A stretch of 64,000 bases of DNA, from assembly GCF_014358015.1 (NCBI RefSeq), contig NZ_JACONV010000001.1, forward strand, positions 620,001-684,000, in the 5' to 3' direction. This document shows positions 52,789 through 63,292 of the stretch, piece by piece. The translations under genes and the position numbers were made by a program. Source of the DNA: Pseudomonas triticifolii. Lineage in GTDB: Bacteria > Pseudomonadota > Gammaproteobacteria > Pseudomonadales > Pseudomonadaceae. The notes under the pieces were generated by a model. That model was given only the letters and a program-made list of their open reading frames with translations, ran no database searches and was not told the origin of the DNA. The first letter of the stretch is position 1, and each line of letters starts with the position of its first letter.

Positions 52789-54693
52789 TCAGACCTTGAA
52801 ACGGCTGACCAGCCCTTGCAGATGAACGCCCAGACGTGCCAGCTCAATACTTGAAGAGGCCGTTTCCTCGCTCGCCGATGCGGTCTGTTCGGAAATATCG
52901 CGCACTTTCAGAACACTGTTGTTGATCTCGTCGGCCACTGCACTTTGTTGCTCGGCTGCCGCCGCAATCTGATGGTTCATGGTCTCGATCGTTGAAATAG
53001 ACTGCGTGATGCTGTTGATCGACCTGCCAGCATTACGTGTGAGTTCAACGCTGTTTTCGGTGAGCTTGCGGCTGCTCTCCAGTATGGTTGCCACCTGTGT
53101 GGTGCGCGTATGCAGACCACCGATGAGCGAGGCAATTTCCTCAGTCGATGTTTGCGTACGCTGGGCCAGGCTTCTGACTTCGTCGGCGACCACCGCAAAG
53201 CCTCGACCAGCCTCCCCGGCTCTCGCGGCCTCGATTGCAGCGTTGAGTGCCAGCAGGTTGGTCTGCTCGGCGACCGCCTTGATGACATCCAATACGCCGC
53301 CGATCTTGTCGCTTTCGCTTTTCAGATCATCCATTGCAGATTTGGAGTGCTCGACTTCGCCCGCCAGACTTTCGATCTGCACAATGGCTTTGGCAACGAC
53401 AGTATCTCCCTCACGTGCTTCTCTGGAGGCATCGACCGCCGCCTGTGAGGCCTGCTCGGCATTGCGCGCGACCTCTTGCACCGTCATCGACATTTCATGC
53501 ATGGCGGTTGCCACCTGATCGGTCTCGGTCTTTTGATTATTCACGCCCGCGCTCGTCTGCTCGGTGACCGCAGAGAGTTGTTCCGCGGCACTGGCGATCT
53601 GGGTGACACCGTCGTGCAGCCCACCGATCAGATCACGCAGGTTACCCGTCATGCGCTGCATGCTGCCTTGCAACAGACCCAGCTCATCTTTGCGAGTGAC
53701 GACCTGGTCATGAGTCAGGTCGCCATCGGCCACGCGCTCGGCAAGTCTCAGCGTCTCTAGTAGCGGACCGACGATCAGGCGAGTAATCACCCACGCGGCA
53801 AGAACACTGACGACGATCGCGGCGACCAGCCAGAGGATCAGCAATGTTCTGGCGTCCGCCATGTCTTCCATTCTCAGCGAGACCTGATTTTTGGAAAGCT
53901 GATCCGTCGACGACAGAAGAATATCAATGTTTTTTGAGATACCCGCTTGAGCCTGATCAATGCTGGCCTGAGCACTAACGAACTGCTCAATCGTGTTTTG
54001 GTAGGCCGTCAGATTCGTCCGAACTTGCTGTAGGGAGTCAGCCTGACCGGCGACCCCGGGCAAGTTCCTCATGAAATCGATCGTATTTTTTATTGAGGAC
54101 TGCGCAACCAACAAGCTGTCGGGTTTCAATGAAAATGAATACCCACGCACATCAAAACGCATCTGTTGAAACAGCACCAGCGCCTGCGCCATTGTTTCCC
54201 GCGCTTGAGCATTGCCCTCGTCGGAGTTGGCGGACGCCTGCAACTTGCGTAACGCCTCGGCTGCAGAATCAGCCTGTCGGGCGAAGACCGGTCGAGTCGC
54301 CTCCCGGGCCTCAGTTGCTCGCATCAGGTTGTCATAGTGGACGCGGTAGTCCTGCATGGCTGTCTGCGACGCCTGGATCAGCGGCACGTTGGCCGCTGAT
54401 GTAAAGACGGTGGCGACGTAGCGCACGTGATTGTCGAGGTTGTCGTAAGCCTTGAGCCAATTGCTGGCGCGCTCAGCGTCGTAATTGATGATGAACAATA
54501 GGCGGGCAATGCGCATGTCACGAGTCAACGTGCTCAGCTTGCCGATGTCTGCAGTGCGCTCACTGCGGTCGTTCATCGTCAGAATGCCATTCCACCCGGT
54601 GAATGCAATCAGCACCGTCAACAGAATAACCAGCGTAAACCCCAGAACGAGTTTAGACCTGACCGTGATATTGCCCAGTATCGTTTTCAGCAT
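52789..54693 (-). CDS. Methyl-accepting chemotaxis protein with HBM-type sensor domain
   Basis: 634 residues. Span 1 (~13-35), a ~250-residue all-helical periplasmic domain (helical bimodular type by size and helix pattern), span 2 (~285-305, [20 protein letters not shown]), HAMP, then the signalling domain with conserved hairpin tip [23 protein letters not shown] receptors often bind TCA-cycle acids such as malate or succinate, plausible given the malate-related genes nearby, but ligand residues were not checked. Monocistronic. Confidence 0.9.
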   Translation of the reverse strand: MLKTILGNITVRSKLVLGFTLVILLTVLIAFTGWNGILTMNDRSERTADIGKLSTLTRDMRIARLLFIINYDAERASNWLKAYDNLDNHVRYVATVFTSAANVPLIQASQTAMQDYRVHYDNLMRATEAREATRPVFARQADSAAEALRKLQASANSDEGNAQARETMAQALVLFQQMRFDVRGYSFSLKPDSLLVAQSSIKNTIDFMRNLPGVAGQADSLQQVRTNLTAYQNTIEQFVSAQASIDQAQAGISKNIDILLSSTDQLSKNQVSLRMEDMADARTLLILWLVAAIVVSVLAAWVITRLIVGPLLETLRLAERVADGDLTHDQVVTRKDELGLLQGSMQRMTGNLRDLIGGLHDGVTQIASAAEQLSAVTEQTSAGVNNQKTETDQVATAMHEMSMTVQEVARNAEQASQAAVDASREAREGDTVVAKAIVQIESLAGEVEHSKSAMDDLKSESDKIGGVLDVIKAVAEQTNLLALNAAIEAARAGEAGRGFAVVADEVRSLAQRTQTSTEEIASLIGGLHTRTTQVATILESSRKLTENSVELTRNAGRSINSITQSISTIETMNHQIAAAAEQQSAVADEINNSVLKVRDISEQTASASEETASSSIELARLGVHLQGLVSRFKV

Positions 54694-55079
54694 AATTGGC
54701 TCTTGATGACGTATTGAATTAATGCAATTGGCCGCTCCCTGCCGCTGCTCCAGTCATTGGTTTTCGGCCTGCCACATTGAAACTTTAAACTTAGAGCAAA
54801 CACTCTTATTACCCGCTAGCACGACCCTTCGCAAAAGAAATAATTCAATTATTTAATCGCTGCCATAAAAATAAATACACCCGCATAATCCCTAACTACG
54901 AGCGGGTAAACGTGTTACTCCGCTATACGAATACCGGCCGATTTATGATTACGCTACTGAGCGCGCATGGCCTCACACGGGGCACATGAAGGCGCTGCCA
55001 AACTTGGCGTATGTCGTGTCGGGCCGTTATGCAATACTTGCGCATCCCCCAAAAAGGGTCCCTGAATTCGGAGAAATCA
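54694..55079. other. AT-rich intergenic region
   Basis: 386 bases upstream of both the chemoreceptor (minus) and the GAF gene (plus), so it holds the divergent promoters. A 9-bp inverted repeat (TTACCCGCT 54809-54817; AGCGGGTAA 54901-54909) is present. No gene seen. Confidence 0.5.
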
Positions 55080-55592
55080 ATGGCACCTGAGTTGACGGCC
55101 ACTCGCGTATTGCTGACTGCCGAGGAGCGTTCGGCGATTGCCGAGATAGAGGCCACGACCAACGTGCTGAGGCTGGTGACGCGCCTGACCGGCATGCGCT
55201 TTGCCGGCATTGCAAAGTTTACCGAGGCCGACTGGGTCGCCTGCTCGGTGTATGACCCGAGCCACATCGGCATGGAGGACGGTGACGCGTTCGCGCTGGA
55301 GACGATGCTGTGCAGCGAATTTCGACGTAATCCTCAGGCCTTGTTCGTGCCCGAGGTGAGCAAGAACGGTCGCTATGCGAACCTCCCCATCGTCAAGCAA
55401 TACGCCATCGAGAGCTATGCCGGGGTACCGATCTTTCTCCCGGATGGCCGGTTGTTCGGCGCATTATGCGCACTGGATTCGCGCCTGGCCCTGTTCGAAG
55501 ACCCTGACCTCGCCGAGACCCTCGGACTGTTTGCCAGGCTGGTGGGCTGTATCTTCTTCGCCAGCCTTACCGAAGGCGAATATCGAGCGTAA
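55080..55592 (+). CDS. GAF domain protein
   Basis: 170 residues, essentially one GAF domain (about 15-160): VTRLTGMRFAGIAKFTEADW, a VPEVSKNGRY loop and SYAGVPIFLPDGRLFGALCALD. Stand-alone GAF proteins of this kind bind small ligands or act in redox or light signalling. No output domain is attached. The ATG at 55080 has CGGAG upstream. Confidence 0.85.
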   Translation: MAPELTATRVLLTAEERSAIAEIEATTNVLRLVTRLTGMRFAGIAKFTEADWVACSVYDPSHIGMEDGDAFALETMLCSEFRRNPQALFVPEVSKNGRYANLPIVKQYAIESYAGVPIFLPDGRLFGALCALDSRLALFEDPDLAETLGLFARLVGCIFFASLTEGEYRA

Positions 55593-55764
55593 CGGATTGC
55601 AGTTGCAGGGCAGCCATGGGTTCGGCGAGTGCCTTGCTGCTCATCTGCGGTTCAGGCAACACTTCGATGCCACTGTGCGGAAACGGCTCCTGCGCGGCCC
55701 ACCCGCCTGCTGCCAACAGCAGCAGTACAAACACACCTGCAATGGGTTCCTTGGGTCCGCACAT
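55567..55764 (-). CDS. Small predicted membrane or exported protein (65 residues)
   Basis: The ATG at 55764 has CGGAG at good spacing. One hydrophobic segment (IAGVFVLLLLAAGGWAA) near the N-terminus, then a Pro/Glu/Leu-rich tail. Its 3' end overlaps the convergent GAF gene by 26 bases. Probably a real small gene of unknown function. Confidence 0.5.
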   Translation of the reverse strand: MCGPKEPIAGVFVLLLLAAGGWAAQEPFPHSGIEVLPEPQMSSKALAEPMAALQLQSVTLDIRLR

Positions 55765-55949
55765 GTCAGTTCTCCGGTCGAATGACAACAATTGAGCGTA
55801 AGGGAATCGGCCAATGATAGGCGGCCAGATGTCGCGAAAGTGTGATGAGCAACACTTACTCATAACTGTACCAGGGTGTGTATTTTTAGACCTTTAAACC
55901 GATCACGTCAACGCATAAATGTACACATAAGTTCATTTATGAGCTGGAC

Positions 55950-56789
55950 TCACTCGAAGGGTTCTTCGCCTGCAAGCTTGGTTCGGTGCATCATCCGGCC
56001 ACACTCTGGGTCATAGGCTTCGGCGCGATGCAGCGTACCGGTGTTGTCCCAGATCACCAGGTCGCCTACCTGCCACGCATGGCTGTAGCTGAACGATTCG
56101 CCGGTCGCCCATTCGCGCAGTCCGACGATAATCCGCGCGCTCTCGGCGTGGTCGACATCAATGACGTGATGCGCGGTACATCCCAGGATCAGCGACTTGC
56201 GGCCCGAGCGATGTTTCCACACCAGCGGCAACTCCTTCTCGCCAATAGCCTGCATCGACTCAAGCATGGCCAGGCTAGGTTCCGGGTTGTAATAGAGCAA
56301 GGAAGCCCAGGGCGCGTGCAGCACGCGCAGATCCTCGTAGCGCTGCTTGTCGGCCTCGGACAACGCTTCGTAGGCCGCGTAGGTGTTGCAGAATCCGGTG
56401 TTGCCACCCCAACTTGCCGTGACCTTGCACGACAGCAGTGACGCGAGAATCGGTGCGTCATTGCGCGTTCCATCGATGTGCCAGTAAAACGATCCTTTCA
56501 GAAACTCGGCACCGGCCGGGTTCTGCTTCACATCCAGCGTGATTTTGGTGATGTTGCGGCCATCGCTGGCCTCGGCGGAAAAGGTGCCCAGGGTTTGCGT
56601 AAATGCAATCTGCTCGGCGTCGGTAAAACCGATCTGCGGAAAGACCAGAACGCCCCGTTGCTCCAGCAAGTCGCGTATTTCACTCGCTAGCGTCCCGCTC
56701 AGGAGTTGTTCCTTGTCATTGAAGACACGCGTCCCGATGACAGGCTTGATCGGTTCGTGAACCAGACAGGCGTTCGAAGTGGCTGACAT
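55950..56789 (-). CDS. TauD/TfdA family 2-oxoglutarate-dependent dioxygenase
   Basis: 279 residues from the ATG at 56789, preceded by GAGGAGGG. Iron ligands H-x-D in YWHIDGTRN and a distal histidine in TLHRAEAYDPECG; the 2-oxoglutarate arginine is in RMMHRTKLAGEE. Uses Fe(II), O2 and 2-oxoglutarate to hydroxylate an organic substrate, perhaps a sulfonate or phenoxy acid. No transporter is adjacent. ACCGAACGGT (56813-56822), an inverted-repeat core, is just upstream and could be an operator. Confidence 0.88.
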   Translation of the reverse strand: MSATSNACLVHEPIKPVIGTRVFNDKEQLLSGTLASEIRDLLEQRGVLVFPQIGFTDAEQIAFTQTLGTFSAEASDGRNITKITLDVKQNPAGAEFLKGSFYWHIDGTRNDAPILASLLSCKVTASWGGNTGFCNTYAAYEALSEADKQRYEDLRVLHAPWASLLYYNPEPSLAMLESMQAIGEKELPLVWKHRSGRKSLILGCTAHHVIDVDHAESARIIVGLREWATGESFSYSHAWQVGDLVIWDNTGTLHRAEAYDPECGRMMHRTKLAGEEPFE

Positions 56790-56994
56790 GATGCGACCCT
56801 CCTCATAAGTAAACCGAACGGTACGCTTATGGATGACGCAGCGCAAGCCTTGTACACTGCGCAGCATCGAAGAGGCGGTGCATCTCTCGCATTAAAATCG
56901 GGTTCATTCAGTCAGCGGTCTGTCTGGACGAGAGACTGCCACGTGGTAGCACTGCACTGCATCCGCACTGCGTCCGCGTCATAAGGGATCATTC

Positions 56995-57465
56995 ATGAAA
57001 ATCGGCATCATCTCTGACACTCACGGCCTGCTTCGTCCTGAAGCCATTGCCGCGCTTGAAGGTTGCGAGCACATCATCCACGCCGGCGACATCGGCAGCG
57101 CCGAGATCGTCGAACAGCTCAAGTCCATCGCCCCCTTGCACATTGTGCGTGGCAACAACGACATGGGCGCGACTTGGGCTGACACCCTCCCCGACCACCT
57201 GCGCTTTGAGCTCAATGGCTGGCAGGTGCTGCTGGTGCACGACATCGCCGATGTGCCTGCCCTGCTGGAAGAGCCCTCCAGCGACCCCGTGAAACTGGTG
57301 GTCACCGGGCATTCGCACAAGCCGTGTATCGAATGGCGTGGCGAACGGCTTTACCTGAATCCGGGCAGCGCGGGACGCCGTCGTTTCAAGCTGCCGGTGA
57401 CGCTGGCCTTGCTGGACGTACAGCCTGCATCGCTTGAGTCGCAGCTGGTGCAGTTGCTCGATTGA
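56995..57465 (+). CDS. YfcE-like metallophosphoesterase
   Basis: 156 residues with all calcineurin-like metal motifs: SDTHG (D8, H10), HAGDIG, GNND, HD and GHSHKP, then the C-terminal LNPGSAGRRRF. Likely a phosphodiesterase or phosphatase of small substrates. AAGGGATC ribosome site. Confidence 0.92.
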   Translation: MKIGIISDTHGLLRPEAIAALEGCEHIIHAGDIGSAEIVEQLKSIAPLHIVRGNNDMGATWADTLPDHLRFELNGWQVLLVHDIADVPALLEEPSSDPVKLVVTGHSHKPCIEWRGERLYLNPGSAGRRRFKLPVTLALLDVQPASLESQLVQLLD

Positions 57466-57486
57466 ATGACGTCCAGTCGCTTGTTT

Positions 57487-57945
57487 CTAAAGTTCGCGCG
57501 ACATCAGCCATTGCTCCTTGCCCCAAGCATCGAAACGCTCCTGGACGCTCCATCCGCGCCTGGCGTAATACGTCTGTTGGTCGTGGGTGTGGAGGTACAA
57601 ACGGGTCACACCCCTAGCCCTGGCGTGACGGCAGATGCCTTCGATCAATTGCGCTGCAAGCCCCCTGCCCCGTGCTTCGGGTTTTACGAACACACAAGCA
57701 AGCCAGGGCCCAAGATCCGGTCGATCGGACAAGTCGTTATCGGCGAATGCCGCACCACCCAATAACTGCTCCTGCTCATGCGCGATCAGACAGGTCCAGT
57801 CATTGTTGTACTGACCTTGGGAGAATTCGTGCTGCCAGTCAGCGAGCGACTGATCGGCGAATTCATAGTTGAATTGTTGATGCAGCCACTGCGCAAACGT
57901 GTCGCTGTGTTCCATGTGATGGGTGAGCCAGTCCAGGCTGTGCAT
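57487..57945 (-). CDS. GNAT family N-acetyltransferase
   Basis: 152 residues. Acetyl-CoA loop EARGRGLAAQLIEG, preceded by the strand LACVFVKP and followed by YARRGWSVQERF near the C-terminus. Acceptor unknown. AAGGAC ribosome site. Not in an operon. Confidence 0.87.
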   Translation of the reverse strand: MHSLDWLTHHMEHSDTFAQWLHQQFNYEFADQSLADWQHEFSQGQYNNDWTCLIAHEQEQLLGGAAFADNDLSDRPDLGPWLACVFVKPEARGRGLAAQLIEGICRHARARGVTRLYLHTHDQQTYYARRGWSVQERFDAWGKEQWLMSREL

Positions 57946-58015
57946 TGAGCGTCCTTGAGTGCTGATGAGTGATTACGGCCGACTTAACGATAGCGGTTGC
58001 CAAGCGATCGGGTAA

Positions 58016-58873
58016 TCAGCGTTTGAACCACTGTCTGAGTCGGCTGTGCGGCGCAGCCTGAAAAACCCTGTGCAATTGCCTGGCGCTGATCGGCCTGTCG
58101 CGGCCGTCACCTATGAGCACCTGACGCAAGGAGGACCAGCAACCGGACGGCATGCCGGCAGGTTTTTCCAGCGCTGCAACTGCACACCTCGTCCCCGACC
58201 CGGTGGCACTTGAACCTTGCCTGCCAGCGACCATTTCGTAGACGACCAAGGCCGCAGCGTACACATCGGCCTGTTTTGTCGGCGGATCGCCCTTGAGTAT
58301 TTCACGTGCCGCGTAACGAGGCGTCCAGGCCTTCAGACGCTGGCGATCCAACTGCGGCAACCCGGCGAGCACGCCGTCGACAGGACGCCCAAGGCCGAAG
58401 TCGAACAGTCGCACGCCGCGCTCGGTGAGCATGATGTTGCCCGGCTTCACGTCGCCGTGCACCACGCCTCGGTCGTGGACGTGCGCCAGTGCGTCCAGCA
58501 GCGCAATCGCGACCTCGCGACATTGGCCCCACGACAGGCCGTGCGGGCGTCGATGAAGCCATTGATCAAGACGCATGCCGCGCATGAGCTCAAGGGTCAT
58601 GAACGCCCGATCCGAATCAGCGTCCACCTCGAATGCATAGGGTCGAATCACGTGAGGATGATGCAGGTGCCGGGTCAAGGCAAACTCACTGTAAAGCAAG
58701 GCAGCGGCATCCGGGGCCTTCATGAGGTGATCGTTGAGCACTTTGATCGCGATAACGGGCTCAGGCTCGCCGACCTGCTCGTGCAAAAGGTCGCGTGCCT
58801 GATAAACGGTTCCCATGCCGCCAGTGCCGAGCAATCGCTCGACGCTGTAGCGACCTGAAAGCACGCCCGGCAT
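58016..58873 (-). CDS. Serine/threonine protein kinase of the type VI secretion cluster (Stk1/PpkA-like)
   Basis: 285 residues from the ATG at 58873. Glycine loop LLGTGGMGTVYQAR, catalytic lysine in AIKVLNDH, catalytic loop VVHGDVKPGNIML (HGD in place of the common HRD) and DFGLGRPV. It phosphorylates T6SS components such as Fha in other pseudomonads, controlling assembly after translation. It follows tssM by 14 bases in the same direction; no partner phosphatase or membrane sensor region is visible, so it is a minimal, cytoplasmic Stk1-type kinase. Confidence 0.88.
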   Translation of the reverse strand: MPGVLSGRYSVERLLGTGGMGTVYQARDLLHEQVGEPEPVIAIKVLNDHLMKAPDAAALLYSEFALTRHLHHPHVIRPYAFEVDADSDRAFMTLELMRGMRLDQWLHRRPHGLSWGQCREVAIALLDALAHVHDRGVVHGDVKPGNIMLTERGVRLFDFGLGRPVDGVLAGLPQLDRQRLKAWTPRYAAREILKGDPPTKQADVYAAALVVYEMVAGRQGSSATGSGTRCAVAALEKPAGMPSGCWSSLRQVLIGDGRDRPISARQLHRVFQAAPHSRLRQWFKR

Positions 58874-58887
58874 CGTGTCACGCCCCC

Positions 58888-61800
58888 TCAAAGCTGCGCC
58901 GGCATGCGCAACCTGCGCAACACAGACATGTCGAACGGGTTCGCAGCGCGCTGGCTCAACAGGAGATAGTTGGCGCGCATTCCGCCAACATCGGCCTTGA
59001 GCACCCACACATCACGCCCTTTCAACGGCTCGGTCTGCATCAGTTCCAGCAGGCGGAACAGCGACCACGGCCCCGTGTTTTTCTCGATGCCCAGTGGACG
59101 GCCGACCCTTCTGTCCATCACCAGGCTGGCGCGACCATCCTCGATCTCGGTCGGCCAGGTGAACGCGACCGGCAAAAGAGGTCCGTGACGGTATTCCATC
59201 GATTGGTTGCCCAGACGAAACTCGGCGCGGCTGACTGTCGAATCAAGGGTGTAGGGTTCAAGCTTGAACTGCACCAGCGGTTGCTGAATGCCGCCTGCAA
59301 AAAAGCTGTCACGAATCGTCTGCACACCGCTCATCTGGTCAAGATAGGCGCGGCTCATCGGCAGGCTGTAGCCGTCAACGCTGCGTAACCGGTAGTGCCC
59401 CGGTTCGCCACTGACAAAGGGCTTCAGGTAAGTAGTGAAAAACCGATCGGCAACGCCCTGCGACTTGAAGAATTCGCGAAAGTCATTGAGTGCCACGTCG
59501 CTGCTGCTGTGCGCATGAAACGGATAGCGCTTGTCGAGCGCCTGCGCGTAGAAGCCGTAGAGTTCTTCCTTGTAGCGTTGATTGACGTACTGATAAGACA
59601 GATGCAACACGTGATTCCAGGCATCCTCTGCCAGCGCATTGAACCAGCCACCTACCGGCTGGGGGAGCTGAGTAGCCGCATTGCGCAGGCTGCTCAAAGC
59701 ATCGCGCTGGCCGGTCATGCGTGCGCGTGCCATTTCGTATGCCGCCACTTCAGGCTGCCCCGATCGGCCCAGCGCCGCCATCTGTAGCTGCAGCTCATCC
59801 AGGGCAACCAGCATCGTCGTCAGGTCGGCACCCGGTGCGTTCTCTTCATCCAGCAGTCGATGCAACGGGTCGAAGCGGCGCTGCAATGCCTTCTTCGGCG
59901 CATCCGGCAAGCTCTCTGCAAGCGCCTGCTGCACCTGTGTGCCTACCGCTGACGCGACCTTGCCCACTGCATCGAGCGGCGCACCTGTCGTGTCGACGGA
60001 TGCCAGCTTGTCGATGCTCTCGGCCAGGGTCGGGAAACGGGTGTTGTCGCGAATCTCGACCAGCCATTGCACCATGGGGGAGTTGGCGGCAGTCAGACCG
60101 GCCATCTGCAAGGCACCCTGCCTTGGGCCTTCGAAAGGTTGCAGGGCGGTCTGCGCCACCGCTTCTGACCAGTGATGGGCGTAATCGCGGAAGTACAACT
60201 GCTCCAGCTCGATCATTAATCTGCGCATGTCGGTGGTGTCCAGCTCGGCGCGATCACCCAGCACCCAATTGTCGCGCAGAATCTCACTGACCACGCCTGC
60301 GCCCTGCACGACGAAATACTGCTGATAACCCTGACGAGTGAAGAAACCCGGGATTCGATAGTCGGCTCCCGACAGCAACATCCGCTGTGGGCCGATTCGC
60401 TGGGCCAGACTGTAATCGGGAAGACTGCGGGCCTTGTCTCGCAATACTCTGTAGACGACATTGGCCAGCGACTCGTTGCGCAGCACCTCGCGAGCCTGCG
60501 CCACCACCGTGGCGTTGGCGGGATACTCAAAGGGCAGGTCCAGCAGACGCTGCAGATGCTCGTTCAACTGACGCTGCGCCGGGGCATGGCCGGCATAGCG
60601 GATCGACCAGTCGGCGGCCACCCACTCTTTCAGCCAGACGCGGTCGCGCCGCTCCTGCCGGGTGAGCATTAAGTAAGCTCGCAGACTGTCCAGCAGTCGC
60701 TCACGATTCGCGGTATCTACCTGCAGTTGCGCCTCAAGCTGACGCGCCACACGCGGTAACAGCTCCTGCTGCAGTTGCGCCTGATAGCTGGCCAACAGCG
60801 CCCTGTTGGCAGCCTCGCCCTGATAAAGACCATTGCGTTCGATCAAGCCCAGCGTCTGCTTGGCGGGAAAGACCCGAGTGGACTGGTAACTCGTATTAAG
60901 GACATCCAGTAGCGTCAGCACATCGTCCTGAGGTGCAATCTGCGCACGTTGCTGAAGCAGTTGCTGAGCGGTGAGACGCAATGTTTCCAGGCGGTCGTGA
61001 TTGGCGCTGAACCCGTTGGCCCAGACTGCGCCAGCCGCCAGCACCACCAGCGCAGCACCGCTGTAGAGGGCACGCTGCCTCCAGTCGATGACGCGACGCA
61101 CCTCTTTGTCGAGCATCGCCAAGCTGGACTCGGGAAAGATCACCTGAGCCAGCAAATCATGAATAAACCTTGGGCGTCCTGCGTGATGCAAAGGCAGGCC
61201 GCCGTTCTCCTGGCTGGTTACTGCGTCTTGCAACGCGTCCGACAGATCGGTCCGATGAGGCGCCCGGGTCAGGTAAAAGCCGCGCAGGTGAGTCGCGCGC
61301 TGGTAGCGGTTTCCCGAAAACGCCATTTCGACAAAAACGCTCAGGCCGCTGCCGATACGCTCCAGTTGATCGGGAAACTCCAGCATTCGTGCGCGGCGCT
61401 GAGCGTCACGCTCCTGGTGAAGACGCGTGATGACCTGGCTGCTCAGCCTTTTCAACAGCGTTTCAAGTGCCTGTCCGACCACCGCGATATCGTTGCCGCG
61501 CTCGCCTTTGCGAAAGGTTGCGCCCAGCACCTGTCGGCTTTGCTCCATGGACAGTTGATCGAAGAACTCATCAAAGCCGTCAACCGCATCGGCCTTGGTC
61601 AGCACCAGGTAGACCGGCACCTCGATACGCAACTGGCGATGGAGCTCATCCAGGCGGGTGCGAACGGTTTCGGCCAGCGATTCGAGCCGACCCGGCTTGC
61701 TGTCGATCAGCATGTCCACAGGCAACGTGATCAGCACGCCATTGAGCGGACACGCGCGGCTGCGGTCACGCAACAGCGATAACAGCTTGCGCCACGCGCT

Positions 61801-62403
61801 GCCGTCGATCTCGGGCCGGGTCTGGCTCAGGTAGCGGCCGGCCGTATCCATGATGACGGCCTGATCGGTCAGGTACCAGTCGCAGTACGCCGTGCTGCGG
61901 GTGTCGCGGGTCAGCTTTCGCTCGACCTTGTTGAGCGGGAAGTCGAGCCCGGAGAAATCCAGCAGGCTGGTCTTGCCACTGCCCTCAGGACCGATCATCA
62001 AGTACCACGGCAACGCCCGACGCCATGACTCACCCTGGCTGCCATACAGGCTCGAATGCTTGATCAGCCGCAAAGCATCCATAAAGCGTCGGGCAAGCTC
62101 ATGACGCTCTTTATCGATCGCAATACTCTGATGCAAATGTTCTTTGTCGACTTCACTGTCTTGCTGTTGTTGCTGACGCTTGCCTGCACGCCCGTTGGCA
62201 ACGACCATCGCCAATCCCCAGCAGAGCAACAGGACGCTGGCCGCCAGCAGACGTGAAACGGCACTTTCCCAGAAACGCTGGTCTGCCACCGCCAGCAACG
62301 GGCCGAAAAACCAGATCAGCATGATCATGCCCAGCACCGTCAACAACGACCAGGCCCAGGTTTTGCGCAGCACGGAAAATACGTGTTTAAAAAGGGTTTT
62401 CAT
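58888..62403 (-). CDS. tssM: Type VI secretion system membrane subunit TssM (IcmF)
   Basis: 1171 residues. Two N-terminal membrane spans (WAWSLLTVLGMIMLIWFFG, LLAASVLLLCWGLAMVVA), a cytoplasmic NTPase-like region with Walker A MIGPEGSGKTSLLDFSG, a third span (ALYSGAALVVLAAGAVWA) and a ~700-residue periplasmic part ending in the IcmF C-terminal domain. With TssL and TssJ it forms the envelope complex of the T6SS. Its start overlaps the tssL stop (ATGA). Confidence 0.95.
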   Translation of the reverse strand: MKTLFKHVFSVLRKTWAWSLLTVLGMIMLIWFFGPLLAVADQRFWESAVSRLLAASVLLLCWGLAMVVANGRAGKRQQQQQDSEVDKEHLHQSIAIDKERHELARRFMDALRLIKHSSLYGSQGESWRRALPWYLMIGPEGSGKTSLLDFSGLDFPLNKVERKLTRDTRSTAYCDWYLTDQAVIMDTAGRYLSQTRPEIDGSAWRKLLSLLRDRSRACPLNGVLITLPVDMLIDSKPGRLESLAETVRTRLDELHRQLRIEVPVYLVLTKADAVDGFDEFFDQLSMEQSRQVLGATFRKGERGNDIAVVGQALETLLKRLSSQVITRLHQERDAQRRARMLEFPDQLERIGSGLSVFVEMAFSGNRYQRATHLRGFYLTRAPHRTDLSDALQDAVTSQENGGLPLHHAGRPRFIHDLLAQVIFPESSLAMLDKEVRRVIDWRQRALYSGAALVVLAAGAVWANGFSANHDRLETLRLTAQQLLQQRAQIAPQDDVLTLLDVLNTSYQSTRVFPAKQTLGLIERNGLYQGEAANRALLASYQAQLQQELLPRVARQLEAQLQVDTANRERLLDSLRAYLMLTRQERRDRVWLKEWVAADWSIRYAGHAPAQRQLNEHLQRLLDLPFEYPANATVVAQAREVLRNESLANVVYRVLRDKARSLPDYSLAQRIGPQRMLLSGADYRIPGFFTRQGYQQYFVVQGAGVVSEILRDNWVLGDRAELDTTDMRRLMIELEQLYFRDYAHHWSEAVAQTALQPFEGPRQGALQMAGLTAANSPMVQWLVEIRDNTRFPTLAESIDKLASVDTTGAPLDAVGKVASAVGTQVQQALAESLPDAPKKALQRRFDPLHRLLDEENAPGADLTTMLVALDELQLQMAALGRSGQPEVAAYEMARARMTGQRDALSSLRNAATQLPQPVGGWFNALAEDAWNHVLHLSYQYVNQRYKEELYGFYAQALDKRYPFHAHSSSDVALNDFREFFKSQGVADRFFTTYLKPFVSGEPGHYRLRSVDGYSLPMSRAYLDQMSGVQTIRDSFFAGGIQQPLVQFKLEPYTLDSTVSRAEFRLGNQSMEYRHGPLLPVAFTWPTEIEDGRASLVMDRRVGRPLGIEKNTGPWSLFRLLELMQTEPLKGRDVWVLKADVGGMRANYLLLSQRAANPFDMSVLRRLRMPAQL

Positions 62404-63275
62404 GGTGCCTCTCGGTTTTGCGACGCACGGCCAGGCGCAACGGAATCAACGATGTGGTAAGGCGCGAGGACGGTCTCGCGATGTTTGCCCAGTACCCAGG
62501 CGAACCCTGAATACATCACCGTCAACGTCATCAGGGCAAACATCACCACCAGCCATGAAGGGACGAGCCGTGGGTGATCAGTGCGTGGCTCCTGCAGGCC
62601 TCGCCATTGAGGCGAAAGAGTCAGCGGCACATCGCCCCGCAACTGACGTATCTGTCGATAAAGCCCGTCTCGAATGCCCTCCAGTTCGTCAGCGCCACGC
62701 AACGTCACCCGGTACTTACCTTCAAAACCCAAGGCCATGCACAGGTACATCAGTTCGAGCATATGAAGATGCCGGAGAGGGTTGCTGCCCAGCTTGTCCA
62801 GTAGCTGAAAGAATTTCTCACCGCCGAACGTCTCCTTGTGGAAATGGCTCAACAGGCTCATCGTCGACCAATCACTGGTGCTGCCCCATGAGGTTGTCAG
62901 CACAGCCTCGTCCAGCACCGTGCACAGCACGTAACGGGCCGCGAGCATCTGATCGTGCGCTATGGCGTGGTGATGAGCGTGAGCCTCGAAAAGCTTCACC
63001 TGATCGATCAACTGCCTGTTCAACGGGCGGACATCGCCCACCGCAGGAGCTACGGCCAGCCGTGCAAGCTGTACCAGCAGATCACTGGCTGCAGCAACGA
63101 GTGGGTTGATATGGATGTCGAGGCGTTTTACGGGTGCGTGCCTTGCGCTGTAATCCAGTCGCTCCTGAAGACTCTCAAAAGGCTGTGAATCGGCAGAGTC
63201 AGTCAGCCGCTGGTCATGGCCGCCGTCTGCGCGCAGATCGGCAAGCACCGTCGGGTTGTCTTCATTGCTTTGCAT
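62400..63275 (-). CDS. tssL: Type VI secretion system subunit TssL (DotU/IcmH)
   Basis: 291 residues. Cytoplasmic DotU domain (DYSARHAPVKRLDIHINPLV, ARYVLCTVLDEAVLTTSWG, FFQLLDKLGSNPLRHLHMLE) and a single C-terminal span (LVVMFALMTLTVMYSGFAWV), the short TssL form without a peptidoglycan-binding extension. It recruits the baseplate through TssK. Translationally coupled to tssM. Confidence 0.94.
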   Translation of the reverse strand: MQSNEDNPTVLADLRADGGHDQRLTDSADSQPFESLQERLDYSARHAPVKRLDIHINPLVAAASDLLVQLARLAVAPAVGDVRPLNRQLIDQVKLFEAHAHHHAIAHDQMLAARYVLCTVLDEAVLTTSWGSTSDWSTMSLLSHFHKETFGGEKFFQLLDKLGSNPLRHLHMLELMYLCMALGFEGKYRVTLRGADELEGIRDGLYRQIRQLRGDVPLTLSPQWRGLQEPRTDHPRLVPSWLVVMFALMTLTVMYSGFAWVLGKHRETVLAPYHIVDSVAPGRASQNREAP

Positions 63276-63292
63276 ATCCCATCCCCTGCCCG

